A DNA stretch of 64,000 nt from Acinetobacter genomosp. 15BJ (GCF_000400715.1 NZ_KE007347.1:186001-250000), one strand, 5' to 3'. Shown: positions 16,247 through 26,405, numbered from the stretch's first letter. Notes: generated by a model not told the origin, from the letters alone. Made by a program: numbers and translations.

Positions 16247-16714
16247 GTGTCAAATTTGAATGTCTTTCTTAGTTATTGTCATGAAGATGAACAATTCAAG
16301 TTAAAATTACTGAAATATTTGAAACCAGTCTTGAAAGGGTTTAACGCTTCACTTTGGCATGATGGAAATATTTTGACAGGGCAATCTTTAGAAGATTCAA
16401 TTCAAGAAGCTCTTGAACAAAGCACAATATTTATTTGCTTAATTAGCTCAGATTATTTAGCTTCGGATTATTGTATTGACAAAGAATTAGAATATGCACT
16501 TGATAAGCAAAAAATTGGTAAGGCAAATATATTCCCAGTAGTTTTAAGAAAGTGTAACTGGACTCATACGATTTTTTATGATTTGAAATGTCAACCGAAA
16601 GATGCGAAGCCAGTAATTAAGTGGGATGATGAAGATGATGTTTATACAGAAATTTCTGATGAACTAGCAAAGGTATTAAAAAGTTTGACTAGTAATAATA
16701 TTAAAAAAAAGTGA
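16247..16714 (+). CDS. TIR-domain protein (likely the N-terminal half of a TIR-NTPase)
   Basis: A 155-residue TIR domain beginning at a GTG with GAGGATAAC upstream. The sequence has VFLSYCHEDEQF (strand A and first loop), LWHDG, ISSDYLASDYCIDKELEYAL with E80 in the position of the NAD-cleaving glutamate, and FPVVLRKC. TIR domains in phage defence hydrolyse NAD or make signal molecules. The frame stops right after an eight-A run. One base fewer there would join it to the following NTPase gene to give one protein of about 867 residues. Confidence 0.85.
   Translation: MSNLNVFLSYCHEDEQFKLKLLKYLKPVLKGFNASLWHDGNILTGQSLEDSIQEALEQSTIFICLISSDYLASDYCIDKELEYALDKQKIGKANIFPVVLRKCNWTHTIFYDLKCQPKDAKPVIKWDDEDDVYTEISDELAKVLKSLTSNNIKKK
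16703..16710 (+). other. A8 homopolymer at the TIR/NTPase junction
   Basis: Eight adenines precede GTGA, where the TIR frame ends at TGA (16712-16714). With seven adenines the frame would continue without a stop through the intergenic bases into the NTPase gene. The NTPase frame is open upstream across this run, and its apparent TTG start at 16767 has no ribosome site. Confidence 0.7.
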
Positions 16715-16766
16715 ATTAACAATATCTAGTTGCTATTCTAGTGGGTTAATTTCTTTTGATAAATAC

Positions 16767-18851
16767 TTGAATGATCTGGGAGTTACAATAAAACATTCTA
16801 AGAAAGATTTTATAACAATAGATGATATTTTTGTTTATCCTGATATTAAATGTGTTGATGATAATTTAACAGTTAAAAAATATAAGTGGACAGTTGGTGA
16901 AGTTTTAGATAAATATAATTATATTTATTTCCTAGGTAATGAAGAGTCTGGAAAAACAACATTAATGAAAAGATTGGCTAAAGATTATCTATGTCAAGGT
17001 TATAGTCCAATTATTGTTAATGCAGAAAATCTTAAAAATATAGATGAAAAACAAATATTACAAGATTTTAATGAAAGATTCGGTTTGAGTTTTTCCATGG
17101 ATTCAAGCAAAACAATTTTACTTATTGATAATTTTTCAAAACAACGTTTAAAAGATAATGTTTTAGATAGATTTTTAAGTGAAATTACCGAAAAGTTCTT
17201 TAAAGTTTTTATTTTTGTTGATAAAAACAATTTTTTTATGAATAGTAATAAGTATTTAAAATATAAACTTAAAGAGGTTGAAATATTAAACTTTGGATAT
17301 GCAAAGAGGAATGAGCTTTATAAGAAATGGTATAGTATTGGTGAAGATATAGATGTTTTAAAAACTGATAATGAAATGTATGGTAAAATAGATACACTGG
17401 CAAATCACTTTGATATCTTAATGAAGAAGAATATAATGGACTCTAGGCCGATTTATATTCTAACTATTATTCAAACATTAGAAAATATGAGTACAAATAA
17501 TAATTATCAGCTAACTTCATATGGGCAATGCTATTATGTATTGCTAACAGGGATGCTTAAAAAAGCAAATATATCTTTAACGAATGATTTAGATGGTTTT
17601 TTAAATTTCTTATCTTTTTTAGCTTATTATTTGTATGCTCATAATCTAGAGTCAATTTGTGATGAAGAATTAAATCAAATTATAGCTGAGTATTCTAGTA
17701 AATATATTGCCCCAAGAGATATTAAAAAAGTTTTATTGAGTTCGGGTGTGTTTGTCACTCCAGACGATGATTCAATGCGTTTCTCACAAAAGTATTTATA
17801 TTATTTTTGTTGTGCTAAACACTTGGCCGATAATGCTATTGAATTAGCTGATGAAATTACTCTACTTTGTAAAAATATGCATAATGAAAATAAAGCTAAT
17901 ATATTAATTTTTTTAGTTCATCATTTAAGATCAACTAATATTTTACAAGAAATTCTTAATCATGCTATATGTTTAATGGATGGTATTTCTGTTTTTGATA
18001 TGAACCTTGAGCAATGTAAGGCGTTTAAAGGGCTATTAGGAGAAGAAATTCAAAAAGTTGTTTATGAAGATAAAAATTCTGAGGATCAACGAGAACTTTA
18101 TTATAGGAATAAAGAAAAAATAGAGGATGCGAATGAAAATTCTGATTTGTTCGATCTTTCTGTTGATGAGAAAGAATTAGATATTAAAAAAAGTGAACTT
18201 GAAGAAAAAATAGATTTTAGTTTATTTCAACAAGCAACTTCATCAATTAGAAGCATCGAAGTCCTTGGTCAGATAGCAAAAAATAGACACTCTTCAATTA
18301 ATAGAAATGATTTAAGTGACATACTAATGGTTGCATATGATAACGGCCTTAAAGTTTTGAATTTCTATTTGAATATATTTAAAGATACAGAAAATGATCT
18401 AAAAGAGTTTATTAAGTCAATTGTTTCTGATAAAGGAGAAATATCTCCTGAAGAATCAAAAAAAGTTGCAGAGAAAATTATACATCAAATTTGTTTTAGT
18501 ATTTGTATGTATATTATTCAACTTATTTCCAAGTCTACTGCACATAGCCAATTATTGGAAATATCAGAAAAATTGACAGAACAAAAAGATACACCAGCTT
18601 ACTTTCTTGTTGATTTATATTCACGACTGATAATTCAGAAAGAATTGCCAAAATCTTTGATTAAGAAGATTAAAAAAGAGAATGAAAATAATCCATTAGT
18701 ATATTCATTGTTACAACAGTTAGTTGTTGGTCATCTATATCTTCATAATGTTGATTATAGAGAAAAACAATGGATTCAGGACAACATAAATGTTAAGGTT
18801 GCCGATCAAATCAGAGCTACAAGCAATCAAGCATTGAAACAATTGAATTAA
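16767..18851 (+). CDS. STAND/NACHT-like NTPase, partner or second half of the TIR protein
   Basis: A 694-residue protein from a TTG. FLGNEESGKTTLMKRL (P-loop, G57-T64) and TILLIDNF (Walker B, D121) mark a STAND-type NTPase. A winged-helix-like region and long helical repeats fill the remaining ~450 residues, probably a sensor. The codons are very AT-rich compared with the flanks, a sign of transfer. Known TIR-STAND fusions act in phage defence with the NTPase sensing and TIR executing. No ribosome site precedes the TTG and the frame reads sensibly through the gap to the A8 run, so a fused origin is likely. Confidence 0.75.
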   Translation: MNDLGVTIKHSKKDFITIDDIFVYPDIKCVDDNLTVKKYKWTVGEVLDKYNYIYFLGNEESGKTTLMKRLAKDYLCQGYSPIIVNAENLKNIDEKQILQDFNERFGLSFSMDSSKTILLIDNFSKQRLKDNVLDRFLSEITEKFFKVFIFVDKNNFFMNSNKYLKYKLKEVEILNFGYAKRNELYKKWYSIGEDIDVLKTDNEMYGKIDTLANHFDILMKKNIMDSRPIYILTIIQTLENMSTNNNYQLTSYGQCYYVLLTGMLKKANISLTNDLDGFLNFLSFLAYYLYAHNLESICDEELNQIIAEYSSKYIAPRDIKKVLLSSGVFVTPDDDSMRFSQKYLYYFCCAKHLADNAIELADEITLLCKNMHNENKANILIFLVHHLRSTNILQEILNHAICLMDGISVFDMNLEQCKAFKGLLGEEIQKVVYEDKNSEDQRELYYRNKEKIEDANENSDLFDLSVDEKELDIKKSELEEKIDFSLFQQATSSIRSIEVLGQIAKNRHSSINRNDLSDILMVAYDNGLKVLNFYLNIFKDTENDLKEFIKSIVSDKGEISPEESKKVAEKIIHQICFSICMYIIQLISKSTAHSQLLEISEKLTEQKDTPAYFLVDLYSRLIIQKELPKSLIKKIKKENENNPLVYSLLQQLVVGHLYLHNVDYREKQWIQDNINVKVADQIRATSNQALKQLN

Positions 18852-18856
18852 ATTTT

Positions 18857-18898
18857 ACACATTCTATAGGTTTGCTATAGAATGTGTTTATTATTTTG
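18857..18898. terminator. terminator after the TIR-NTPase locus
   Basis: ACACATTCTATAG (18857-18869), 5-base loop, CTATAGAATGTGT (18875-18887), then a T-rich tail. It is a perfect 13-bp stem and probably serves the convergent Fic gene as well. Confidence 0.75.
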
Positions 18899-18949
18899 TA
18901 ATATGCACTATTAAGGAAGAGATAATTTTAATATTTATAAAGAAATATA

Positions 18950-20074
18950 CTAGAGGTTATAAATTTTAATTTGATACCTCGTATTTCTTCCACCACCCTC
19001 CAGTTTCACAATACAGCCTTTTTCTAGTAAATTAGTGAGATGGCGAGTTGCAGTCGCTCGACTGACTTTCGCTACTTTCTGATATTGGGATGCACTTATC
19101 CCATGCTCAAAACCATTCTCCCCACCATCAAGCAGTCGATTTAAAATCTTTCGCTGTCCCTCATGTAAATCTACTTCTGGAAAAAACTGCCAAAATGTAC
19201 TTTTTAGAAGTGTCCTTTCAATACTCTTTAATGTCTGCTCAAGGCTTTCATTGAGTGCCTGTAAAAACCAAACTAACCATGCTGTAATATCAGAATCACT
19301 TTTTTGAGTGGCTTCAAGAATTTCATAATAACTCTTACGCTTATTTAAAATGACAGGTGACATCGCATATAGACGAATACTTTGTTGATCCATTTGAGCT
19401 AAAGCTAAGTCAGTCAGTGTACGTGTAATACGTCCATTACCATCATCAAAAGGGTGGAGTGTCACAAACCACAGGTGAGTTATTCCAGCTCGAATCAGTG
19501 GGTCAAGCAGGGTATTGGTTCTGCTGTTATTAAACCACTGGATAAATTCATCTAAACGTTGCTCTAAACCATCTCGTGGTGGAGCTTCAAAATGCACAGT
19601 AGGGTAGTCCATCCGTCCAGATACAACCTGCATAGGTTCATGTCCACGTAATTGACCAATACGAATACGCTGCATTGTCCAGTCAGTTTCATTAAATAGC
19701 CATTGGTGCCACCGAAATAATCTTTCAGTAGATAGGCCTTGTTCAAAATTATTTAAGGCATCTAGCACGATATTGGCTAGACCATCTGAACGCTCTGAGC
19801 TTGGATAGGGGTACTCCAGCGAGACACCTAGACGTTTTGCGAGAGATGAACGCAGCGAATAAACATTCAGAGTTTCATTTTCAATCGCTGAAGATGAAAC
19901 AAGATTAGCAATCAGGTTGTCTAGGATAAGGTGTTCTTTTTCAGGGTTATGCTGACTTTGCCCGAGCAAGATGCCGATTTTTTGATGAATGTGTCTGGTA
20001 AGAGGAAGAATCTTTTCATCTTTCCACGTAAAGACTGTCCAGTTGGGGTGTTTCCAAATCCAGTCATCATACAT
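18950..20074 (-). CDS. Fic family protein with N-terminal DUF4172-like and C-terminal winged-helix domains
   Basis: A 374-residue protein from the ATG at 20074, chosen because AAGGAA is 8 bases upstream; two longer starts exist. The N terminus (W-x-HPNW-x-x-F-x-W) matches DUF4172. S61-SAI-E65-N66 fits the inhibitory S/T-xxx-E-N/G motif, placing it with class II (N-terminal helix) Fic proteins. The active site HPFDDGNGRITR begins at H207. The C terminus (SQYQKVAKVSRATATRHLTNLLEKG) is a winged helix. It would AMPylate a target protein and could bind DNA; a palindrome lies just upstream of it. Confidence 0.9.
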   Translation of the reverse strand: MYDDWIWKHPNWTVFTWKDEKILPLTRHIHQKIGILLGQSQHNPEKEHLILDNLIANLVSSSAIENETLNVYSLRSSLAKRLGVSLEYPYPSSERSDGLANIVLDALNNFEQGLSTERLFRWHQWLFNETDWTMQRIRIGQLRGHEPMQVVSGRMDYPTVHFEAPPRDGLEQRLDEFIQWFNNSRTNTLLDPLIRAGITHLWFVTLHPFDDGNGRITRTLTDLALAQMDQQSIRLYAMSPVILNKRKSYYEILEATQKSDSDITAWLVWFLQALNESLEQTLKSIERTLLKSTFWQFFPEVDLHEGQRKILNRLLDGGENGFEHGISASQYQKVAKVSRATATRHLTNLLEKGCIVKLEGGGRNTRYQIKIYNL

Positions 20075-20123
20075 GATGGTCATTCCTTGATAGAACAAAG
20101 AGGAGTGAGTAGATTGTAGTGTA

Positions 20124-20150
20124 TATTTGACTCATTGAGTGAGTCAAATA
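20124..20150. promoter_or_regulatory. 27-bp palindromic operator upstream of fic
   Basis: TATTTGACTCA (20124-20134), five-base centre TTGAG, TGAGTCAAATA (20140-20150). The arms are perfect. It lies 50 bases upstream of the fic start and 184 bases before the dynamin operon. Autoregulation by the Fic winged helix is the obvious guess. Confidence 0.6.
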
Positions 20151-20333
20151 GGTGATTTAGATTGTTGTGAATGATAGAAATCATAGAAGTAATTTTAAGT
20201 AAAAGTATTTCAAAATTTCTAGTAACTATTGATTGGATTAAGTCTGGTTTCATTTGTAAAAAATATATAACAGATGGTATGCTATATTAGATAGCTATTT
20301 AAAAAATAAGTATTTTTTGGAGTATGGTTAGTA

Positions 20334-22667
20334 GTGAACTACCTTAATGAAGGATTGCAGATCCGTAAAGAAAAAATTCAGGATGCAGTGAATTATTTAG
20401 ATCAAACAGAAGTATTATTTCAGCAATTTGGACAACAAGAACTGACTCATATTACACAGAAGTTTGATGATATACAAAAATCATTAGAGTCTGGTGAAGA
20501 AGTTAAATTGGTTGTGATTGGTGAGTTCTCTCGAGGGAAATCTACTTTAGTTAATGCTTTACTTAACATTTTATTATTGCGGTCAGCTCAAGAAGCAACT
20601 ACAGCAATCAATACGTTTGTACGGAGATTGCCAGAAGGTGTAGAGCATCGTTTTATTCGTATCCATTTTCAAGATGGAAATATACAAGATATTGAATGGT
20701 TAGAAAATGACACTGATACTTTGGAAAAATGGAGTACAGAATTAGATACGACTCATGCAAGTGCTAGACAACAACTTGATCGTATTGAAATTTTTACTTC
20801 ACATCCATTGTTAGATCAGGGGCTTGTATTGATTGATACGCCAGGATTGCAATCCGTAGTTGAATATCATGAGGGTATTACCCATAGAGCGATTGATGAA
20901 GCTCATATTGCAATTTGGGTGCAAAGTACACAACAATTGGGTGGTAATGCAACAGAATGGCAGTTTTTATCGGGTACTATTCGTAAAAATTTTAATAAAT
21001 TTCTGACAGTAGTAAATATGTGGGATAGTGTTCTCGAACCACAGGATCCATTTGACCAACAAAAGTCATTAGCAGAACGAGAGTCACAGAAATATCAACA
21101 TGTAAAAAATAATTTTAGAAAAAACTTATTTGATATTTCTGAGCAAGATTTAGATGTAATGACCAATAATGAACATCTTATTGGAGTAAGTGCGGCGTGG
21201 GCATTGTCCAAGGAACAGGATAAAAGAGAACGTTCTAATATTAGTATATTATCAAAAAGAATCAGTGATATGCTCTCAACAGGTGAAGCATTAGATGAAA
21301 TTTATAAAAAGCCTTTACGTACTTTGGTTTCGATTCAGACAGAATTAAGTGAGTTTATTCAAGAAGAATTACAACAGTTAAACTCCAGCCAGACTATTGC
21401 TGAAAGACAGCGAGAAAGTGAAAAACTTGATTTAGAAATCAAAAATTTACAGCAAGAGCTTAAGATTACTAACGATAATGCACGGACAGAGCATCATCGG
21501 GTAGCAACATATTTAATTGCTGATTTAAAAGAGAAATTGATTTCGCCTTTAGAGGATTTACAGGCGGATATTGAAAGTCAGGTGACTGTACGATATGTAG
21601 AGGGTCAAATTGTTAAAGGAAGTCGGAACATTCAACTTCCAAGCCAATTACAACAGCAATATGAAATTGCAGTTGTAGAGGTAAATAGTACTATGAAGCG
21701 GCAAAGTAAAGATATCGATGCACAGTTAGCAGATTTAAGAGCGGATTATGCAAAAGAGTTAGAAGAACATGCCGCACATTTAAAACAAAGTATTTCAGGC
21801 ATTAATTTTAGTTTACCAAGCTTAGATTTGAGTTTTGATGTTGATTTTAGTGAAATCAATAGTTATTTCTCCGAGCAAGCAAAACTTGAGCAAGAGATTT
21901 TGCAAAAAAGACAGGAAATTGAAAAACTTGAGCATGATATTGTAAATAGCCAAGCTAGTCCAATGGCTTTGGAGAATGCAAAAAATTCATTGTTACGTGC
22001 AGAGCGAGCAAGAACAAGTTTAGGCGGGAGACCACAAGCTCAGCAAATCACACGTTCACGTACTGAACCAAGTTGGGGGATTTTTGGATGGATGGGCTTT
22101 ACCAAACAGGTAAATTATATTGATTATGATGAAAGCAATGTTTTGAAATGGGAAACAGAATATAAGGAAACCCAGCGAGCGATTGCAAATAAAGAAGCTT
22201 TTCTAGAAAAAGTTCAAAAAGAGGAGGAGGATAAAGGACGTAAACGTATGAGTGCTGAGCGTATTCAACAAAAGTATGAACAAGAAGTTGCAAAAGTTGA
22301 GCGTCAGCGTAAACGTATTGAAGACCAAATGAATGCCAGTCGTCAGCAATTGATTGAAGACACACATCAACAGTTATTACACAATACATCAGGTGTTTTA
22401 GTTCGATTTATCCGTCAATTACAAGAGCAGGTACAACCTCATATTCAACAGGTTTTTGATGAGCAGTTGAATTTGTTGCAACGCCAAGTCAAAGAGCAAT
22501 TGGAAGAACCATTAAATGCAAAATTGATGCAACGAAAACAAGTACAGGATTTAATTGTGCAAGGACAAGCCAAAATAGATGCTCGTAGAGTTGATCTACA
22601 ACAAGGTTTGTCTAAAACGAAATCTTTAATTTCCATGACACACGATGCTTTGGAAAGTAGTTATTAA
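20334..22667 (+). CDS. dynamin-like large GTPase 1
   Basis: A 777-residue protein from a GTG with GGAG upstream. The GTPase motifs are G1 GEFSRGKS (63-70), G3 DTPG (168-171) and G4 NMWD (228-231). Long coiled coils flank it: residues 1-55 and about 330-470, 540-700. A short glycine/aromatic stretch (GIFGWMGF) lies between coils and could touch membrane. This is the bacterial dynamin pattern. It is the first gene of an eight-gene operon and is separated from GTPase 2 by 18 bases. Together with the next two genes it recalls LeoA/LeoBC and the Eleos phage-defence type, but the gene set differs. Confidence 0.85.
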   Translation: MNYLNEGLQIRKEKIQDAVNYLDQTEVLFQQFGQQELTHITQKFDDIQKSLESGEEVKLVVIGEFSRGKSTLVNALLNILLLRSAQEATTAINTFVRRLPEGVEHRFIRIHFQDGNIQDIEWLENDTDTLEKWSTELDTTHASARQQLDRIEIFTSHPLLDQGLVLIDTPGLQSVVEYHEGITHRAIDEAHIAIWVQSTQQLGGNATEWQFLSGTIRKNFNKFLTVVNMWDSVLEPQDPFDQQKSLAERESQKYQHVKNNFRKNLFDISEQDLDVMTNNEHLIGVSAAWALSKEQDKRERSNISILSKRISDMLSTGEALDEIYKKPLRTLVSIQTELSEFIQEELQQLNSSQTIAERQRESEKLDLEIKNLQQELKITNDNARTEHHRVATYLIADLKEKLISPLEDLQADIESQVTVRYVEGQIVKGSRNIQLPSQLQQQYEIAVVEVNSTMKRQSKDIDAQLADLRADYAKELEEHAAHLKQSISGINFSLPSLDLSFDVDFSEINSYFSEQAKLEQEILQKRQEIEKLEHDIVNSQASPMALENAKNSLLRAERARTSLGGRPQAQQITRSRTEPSWGIFGWMGFTKQVNYIDYDESNVLKWETEYKETQRAIANKEAFLEKVQKEEEDKGRKRMSAERIQQKYEQEVAKVERQRKRIEDQMNASRQQLIEDTHQQLLHNTSGVLVRFIRQLQEQVQPHIQQVFDEQLNLLQRQVKEQLEEPLNAKLMQRKQVQDLIVQGQAKIDARRVDLQQGLSKTKSLISMTHDALESSY

Positions 22668-22685
22668 ATCCTGTGAGAAAAAGAC

Positions 22686-24893
22686 ATGACAGCACATCAG
22701 CATATTCAAGACATGATAGATGAACTTCCTGAGCGGCATCAGGGTTTGGTACAGGATATTTGGCAAAGTTTTAATGACCAAGGGCAAAATTTAACTTTGG
22801 CATTGGTCGGAGCGTTTTCAGTTGGGAAAACTAGCCTCTTAAATAGTTTATTAGGTGAGCGTTGGTTGTTTACTGCACAGGAAGAAGCCACTGCATTACC
22901 GACCTTGATTCAGTATGCTGAAAAGCAGGATATACAACTGATTTATACTAACCAAAGTAGTGTAGAGCTAGACCGTGAACAGTTTTGCAAAGTGACAACC
23001 ATTGCACCTGATAATGCAAAATATGCTATGTTATCTTTACCTCAGGATTGGTTGAAATGTTTAAAAATCATAGACTTACCTGGGTTTGGATCAATTTCAG
23101 AGAAACATCAGGCTTATACAATTGCTCAAATCCAGCAAGCAGATGCAATTTTATACTTGCTTGCTCCCCGTGGAGCATCATCTTCGGATATTGATGCAAT
23201 TAAGCTGATTCGCTCATATGGCAAGCATGTTTTGGTATTGGTTAATCGTTGGGATGAAGTTGAAACTGCGGTGAGCTTAGGTGAGAAAAAACCTGATTTG
23301 GATAAATGGTCGGAACAGATCAAAATTGCAACTGGTTATGATGTACCATTAATCTGTAGTCATAGTAATGGATTAAATCACGAACTGATTCTAGATTTTA
23401 TCAACCAAGCAAAAGAACAAGTCAATATTATTAGGACTAAACGTTTATTTGCTGAGTTACGCCCTCGTCTCGAGAATATTTTAGGCCATAATCAGGAACA
23501 GCAACAAGCCAATCAACTTTTGGATGAGCAGCAGAGCCAAACATTACACCAATTATTTTTACAGAAAAAAGAAAAAATTATTGATATAAAAAAAGATTTA
23601 TATCAACAGCAAGAGCAGCAACAACATGATTTACAACGACTGATAATAGATATTTTTCAAAGAAAAAAAAATAATTTGCGTGTGGTGCTAAATGAATTAA
23701 AAGTGACCCCTGAACAATGGGAAATATTTATTAACCAAGGTTCACAGGCTATACGATTGATTCAAGCAGAGCTTATTCAAGCTGTTCAGCAAGCAATGCA
23801 AAAATTCGGGCAAATTAATTTGCCTGAAAATACGATTAATGATCTAAATTTAAGATTACCAGAATTACCACAAATAGATGAGCAAGATTTTTTACAAAGT
23901 GCGGTGCTTTATCAATTAAAGCAAGAGTTTGCTAAGAATAAGAATGAGGTAGGGCAAACTATCTCATCTGATAAAGTATTTTCAGATACCGAGTTAAAAC
24001 AACTTGAGGAACAAATTGCAGATCTAAGTCGGTATAGGCAGGATGTTCTTAATCAATACATCCCAAATATTGAAGAAAGAATTTATGACACATCTGGTTC
24101 GGATGCTGGTCGGGCGATAGGTGAGGTGATTGACTGGGCATTATTATTTTTACCAGCCGCAGCAGTGACCAAGGTAGGTAAATTAGCCAAATTAAGTGAG
24201 ACAGCAATAAAAACTGTACATACAGTTCAGAAAACGGCGAGAGTGGCAAAAAAGACTGTAGAAAAAATGCCACCATCGACGGCAGGCCAGATTTTGAATT
24301 TACTCTCGATAGCGACATGGACGGAAAAACTAGGCGGATTATTAAATAATCCCTCACAGATTATTTTAAAGCCAGATCCCGAAATTCAAGCACAAGTTAC
24401 AGCACAAGCACAGAAAATTAATGCTGATATTCAAAATTTACATGATGACTTGATACGTAAACAGGATTTAATTACCTCACATCAATTGGAGCAGATAGCT
24501 TTAGAACAAAAGCAAAAAGAGATTTTACGCATTGAGCAGCGTATAGTTCAGTTGGAAAATGAACTCAAAGAACAACAGGTTCAGGCTCAACGAGAGCAAG
24601 AGCAGCAACAAGCAAAAATTTTACAAACTTACTATGAACGTGCTGTACGGCAATGGCTTACTCAATTTGATCATCAAAGCCAAGGAATTGAACAGCATAT
24701 ACAACAATATATAAAAGGTTATTGGGAAACGGTAATTCATGAACAACTCGCCACTAGAATTGAAGAAATGACAAATATTGAGCAGCAAATCAATCAACTA
24801 CCATTACAAAAGGAGCAAAAGCTGCGTAACTTACAAGATGAAGAAGCTCAACTTAGAGTGGTATTAGTCAAGCTAAATGAAGAACTAGTATGA
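22686..24893 (+). CDS. dynamin-like large GTPase 2
   Basis: A 735-residue protein. G1 GAFSVGKT (42-49), G3 DLPG (130-133) and G4 NRWD (187-190) are all intact. A Gln/Glu-rich coiled coil follows at about 250-350. Near residues 480-510 is a hydrophobic segment (IDWALLFLPAAAVTKVG) that may insert in the membrane like a dynamin paddle. The C-terminal coil runs from about 590 to the end. The stop overlaps the next start by 4 bases, so GTPases 2 and 3 are translationally coupled. Heteromeric pairing with GTPases 1 and 3 is inferred. Confidence 0.85.
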   Translation: MTAHQHIQDMIDELPERHQGLVQDIWQSFNDQGQNLTLALVGAFSVGKTSLLNSLLGERWLFTAQEEATALPTLIQYAEKQDIQLIYTNQSSVELDREQFCKVTTIAPDNAKYAMLSLPQDWLKCLKIIDLPGFGSISEKHQAYTIAQIQQADAILYLLAPRGASSSDIDAIKLIRSYGKHVLVLVNRWDEVETAVSLGEKKPDLDKWSEQIKIATGYDVPLICSHSNGLNHELILDFINQAKEQVNIIRTKRLFAELRPRLENILGHNQEQQQANQLLDEQQSQTLHQLFLQKKEKIIDIKKDLYQQQEQQQHDLQRLIIDIFQRKKNNLRVVLNELKVTPEQWEIFINQGSQAIRLIQAELIQAVQQAMQKFGQINLPENTINDLNLRLPELPQIDEQDFLQSAVLYQLKQEFAKNKNEVGQTISSDKVFSDTELKQLEEQIADLSRYRQDVLNQYIPNIEERIYDTSGSDAGRAIGEVIDWALLFLPAAAVTKVGKLAKLSETAIKTVHTVQKTARVAKKTVEKMPPSTAGQILNLLSIATWTEKLGGLLNNPSQIILKPDPEIQAQVTAQAQKINADIQNLHDDLIRKQDLITSHQLEQIALEQKQKEILRIEQRIVQLENELKEQQVQAQREQEQQQAKILQTYYERAVRQWLTQFDHQSQGIEQHIQQYIKGYWETVIHEQLATRIEEMTNIEQQINQLPLQKEQKLRNLQDEEAQLRVVLVKLNEELV

Positions 24894-26401
24894 TGGATAA
24901 TGCTATGAATTTTGAGAAAACACAAATCGTCACGGAAAGTTTATTCGATTTTTCAGAAAAAATGGGTAGCACCCAAACTGAAATTGCAGATGGTGTATTA
25001 ACTGCTCGTGTTGTGGGTGAATATTCGGCGGGAAAGACTAGGGTAATTCGTGAAATCTTAGCTAATCAGATTCCACAACAATATTCTCCTATTAGCTCAT
25101 TAGAAGCACAAACTCGATTACAACTCGAAATTAGTTATGGTCAAAATAATCAACTATTTCTAATTGAAAAAAGTGAAGATTTAGATGATGCAGTGATTGT
25201 AGAAGAGCTTACACAATTTCCATCAAGAGCTGAAGTCAGCCAATATAATCCTGATGACTATAGGTTAAGATTATTGATTAATGAATCACGTTTTATTCTA
25301 GCAAAAGGTGATGGTTATTCAGATGACAATCAGCCGAAAAAACTGTTCTTAATTGATACTCCAGGGTGGAACTCTGGTGAGGATGATCTTGCCGAACAGG
25401 ATGCACATCAATATTTTGTTGGTGAACATAATCTTGCAATTATCTATGTTTGTCATGCGAATCGTTTAGATGGTGAAATTAATAAAGCACGATTGGAAAA
25501 TTTTCTAGAAGCTTTGGGCGATGCAATGTTTTTAACAGGCAAAGCTCATTTACATATCATCATTACACATTGTCAAAAAGATAGCCAACAGCGATTATCT
25601 CAACGGATGCGAGATCGGATTTTGCAACAGTGGCAAGATTTGTACTTTGAGCCTGAAAATTTAATGCTTAATATTACGGCTTTAGATTTTGCTGAAATGT
25701 CTGATCAAGAGATTCAAAAGTTTAGAGAAAATTTCTGGCAAGAATTATTAAAACCGATTGGGACAGAAAAGTTTGAATTTCAACAAGGTTATGCAGAACA
25801 AATTATAAACTGGTCAAATGATTGGGATATTCGTCCTGTGTTAATAAAGCAGATTGCTAGCTTACGAAAAATACAGAAAATTCTTAGTTTTGCCTGTTTA
25901 GAGGGACAGTTTATTCAAAATATGAATATGACTCGATTACGTGGATTATCATCATCAGAAATGATACAGCGTTTAACTGAGCGTTGGCTTAAACAGATAC
26001 AAGTACAAAATGTTGATGAATTCAAATCTTTAGTTCAGTTACAACAATTAAGTGAAGAACATCCTTTAGCACAGTGGTGGAATCAATATTGGTTAGATAA
26101 TTTATCCATCGTTTATCAGGCTTTTTGGCAATATATTCAATTCATGCAGCAGGCAATTGCTCAAGTTTCAACTGAAATTATAGATTTACAAGATTATTTA
26201 TCTACTATGATAAAACCTGTTTATTTACAGGCAGTAGAAACGATGAGTATAGCTATATCATTTGATTTAGTGACACAAGTAATTGAACAACAGATGCAAA
26301 CTTTACATTTGGATAAATTTATTGCGACTTTATTAAAGCTATCTATATTAGAAAGCCGTTATCAAGACCATTATCAGCATCAAATAGAATATCTTGGGTA
26401 A
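24890..26401 (+). CDS. dynamin-like GTPase 3 (shorter)
   Basis: A 503-residue protein starting at the ATG that overlaps the previous stop. G1 GEYSAGKT (43-50) and G3 DTPG (156-159) are clear. G4 is divergent: THCQKD (226-231) takes the place of an NKxD motif. The C-terminal half is helical with no obvious membrane insertion segment, and it is about 230 residues shorter than the other two. It is probably a specialised or regulatory partner in a hetero-oligomer with GTPases 1 and 2. Confidence 0.8.
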   Translation: MMDNAMNFEKTQIVTESLFDFSEKMGSTQTEIADGVLTARVVGEYSAGKTRVIREILANQIPQQYSPISSLEAQTRLQLEISYGQNNQLFLIEKSEDLDDAVIVEELTQFPSRAEVSQYNPDDYRLRLLINESRFILAKGDGYSDDNQPKKLFLIDTPGWNSGEDDLAEQDAHQYFVGEHNLAIIYVCHANRLDGEINKARLENFLEALGDAMFLTGKAHLHIIITHCQKDSQQRLSQRMRDRILQQWQDLYFEPENLMLNITALDFAEMSDQEIQKFRENFWQELLKPIGTEKFEFQQGYAEQIINWSNDWDIRPVLIKQIASLRKIQKILSFACLEGQFIQNMNMTRLRGLSSSEMIQRLTERWLKQIQVQNVDEFKSLVQLQQLSEEHPLAQWWNQYWLDNLSIVYQAFWQYIQFMQQAIAQVSTEIIDLQDYLSTMIKPVYLQAVETMSIAISFDLVTQVIEQQMQTLHLDKFIATLLKLSILESRYQDHYQHQIEYLG

Positions 26402-26405
26402 CGTC

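Noticed and set aside
16703..16711. Programmed -1 frameshift at the A-AAA-AAG-like run
   Set aside because: A -1 shift meets a stop at 16717-16719 within three codons; the downstream gene needs +1 or -2, so the classic -1 mechanism does not fit.
20334..26401. Direct naming of the three GTPases as leoA, leoB and leoC
   Set aside because: There are three rather than two or so matching genes, the neighbours differ, and similarity beyond the dynamin motifs cannot be judged without alignment.
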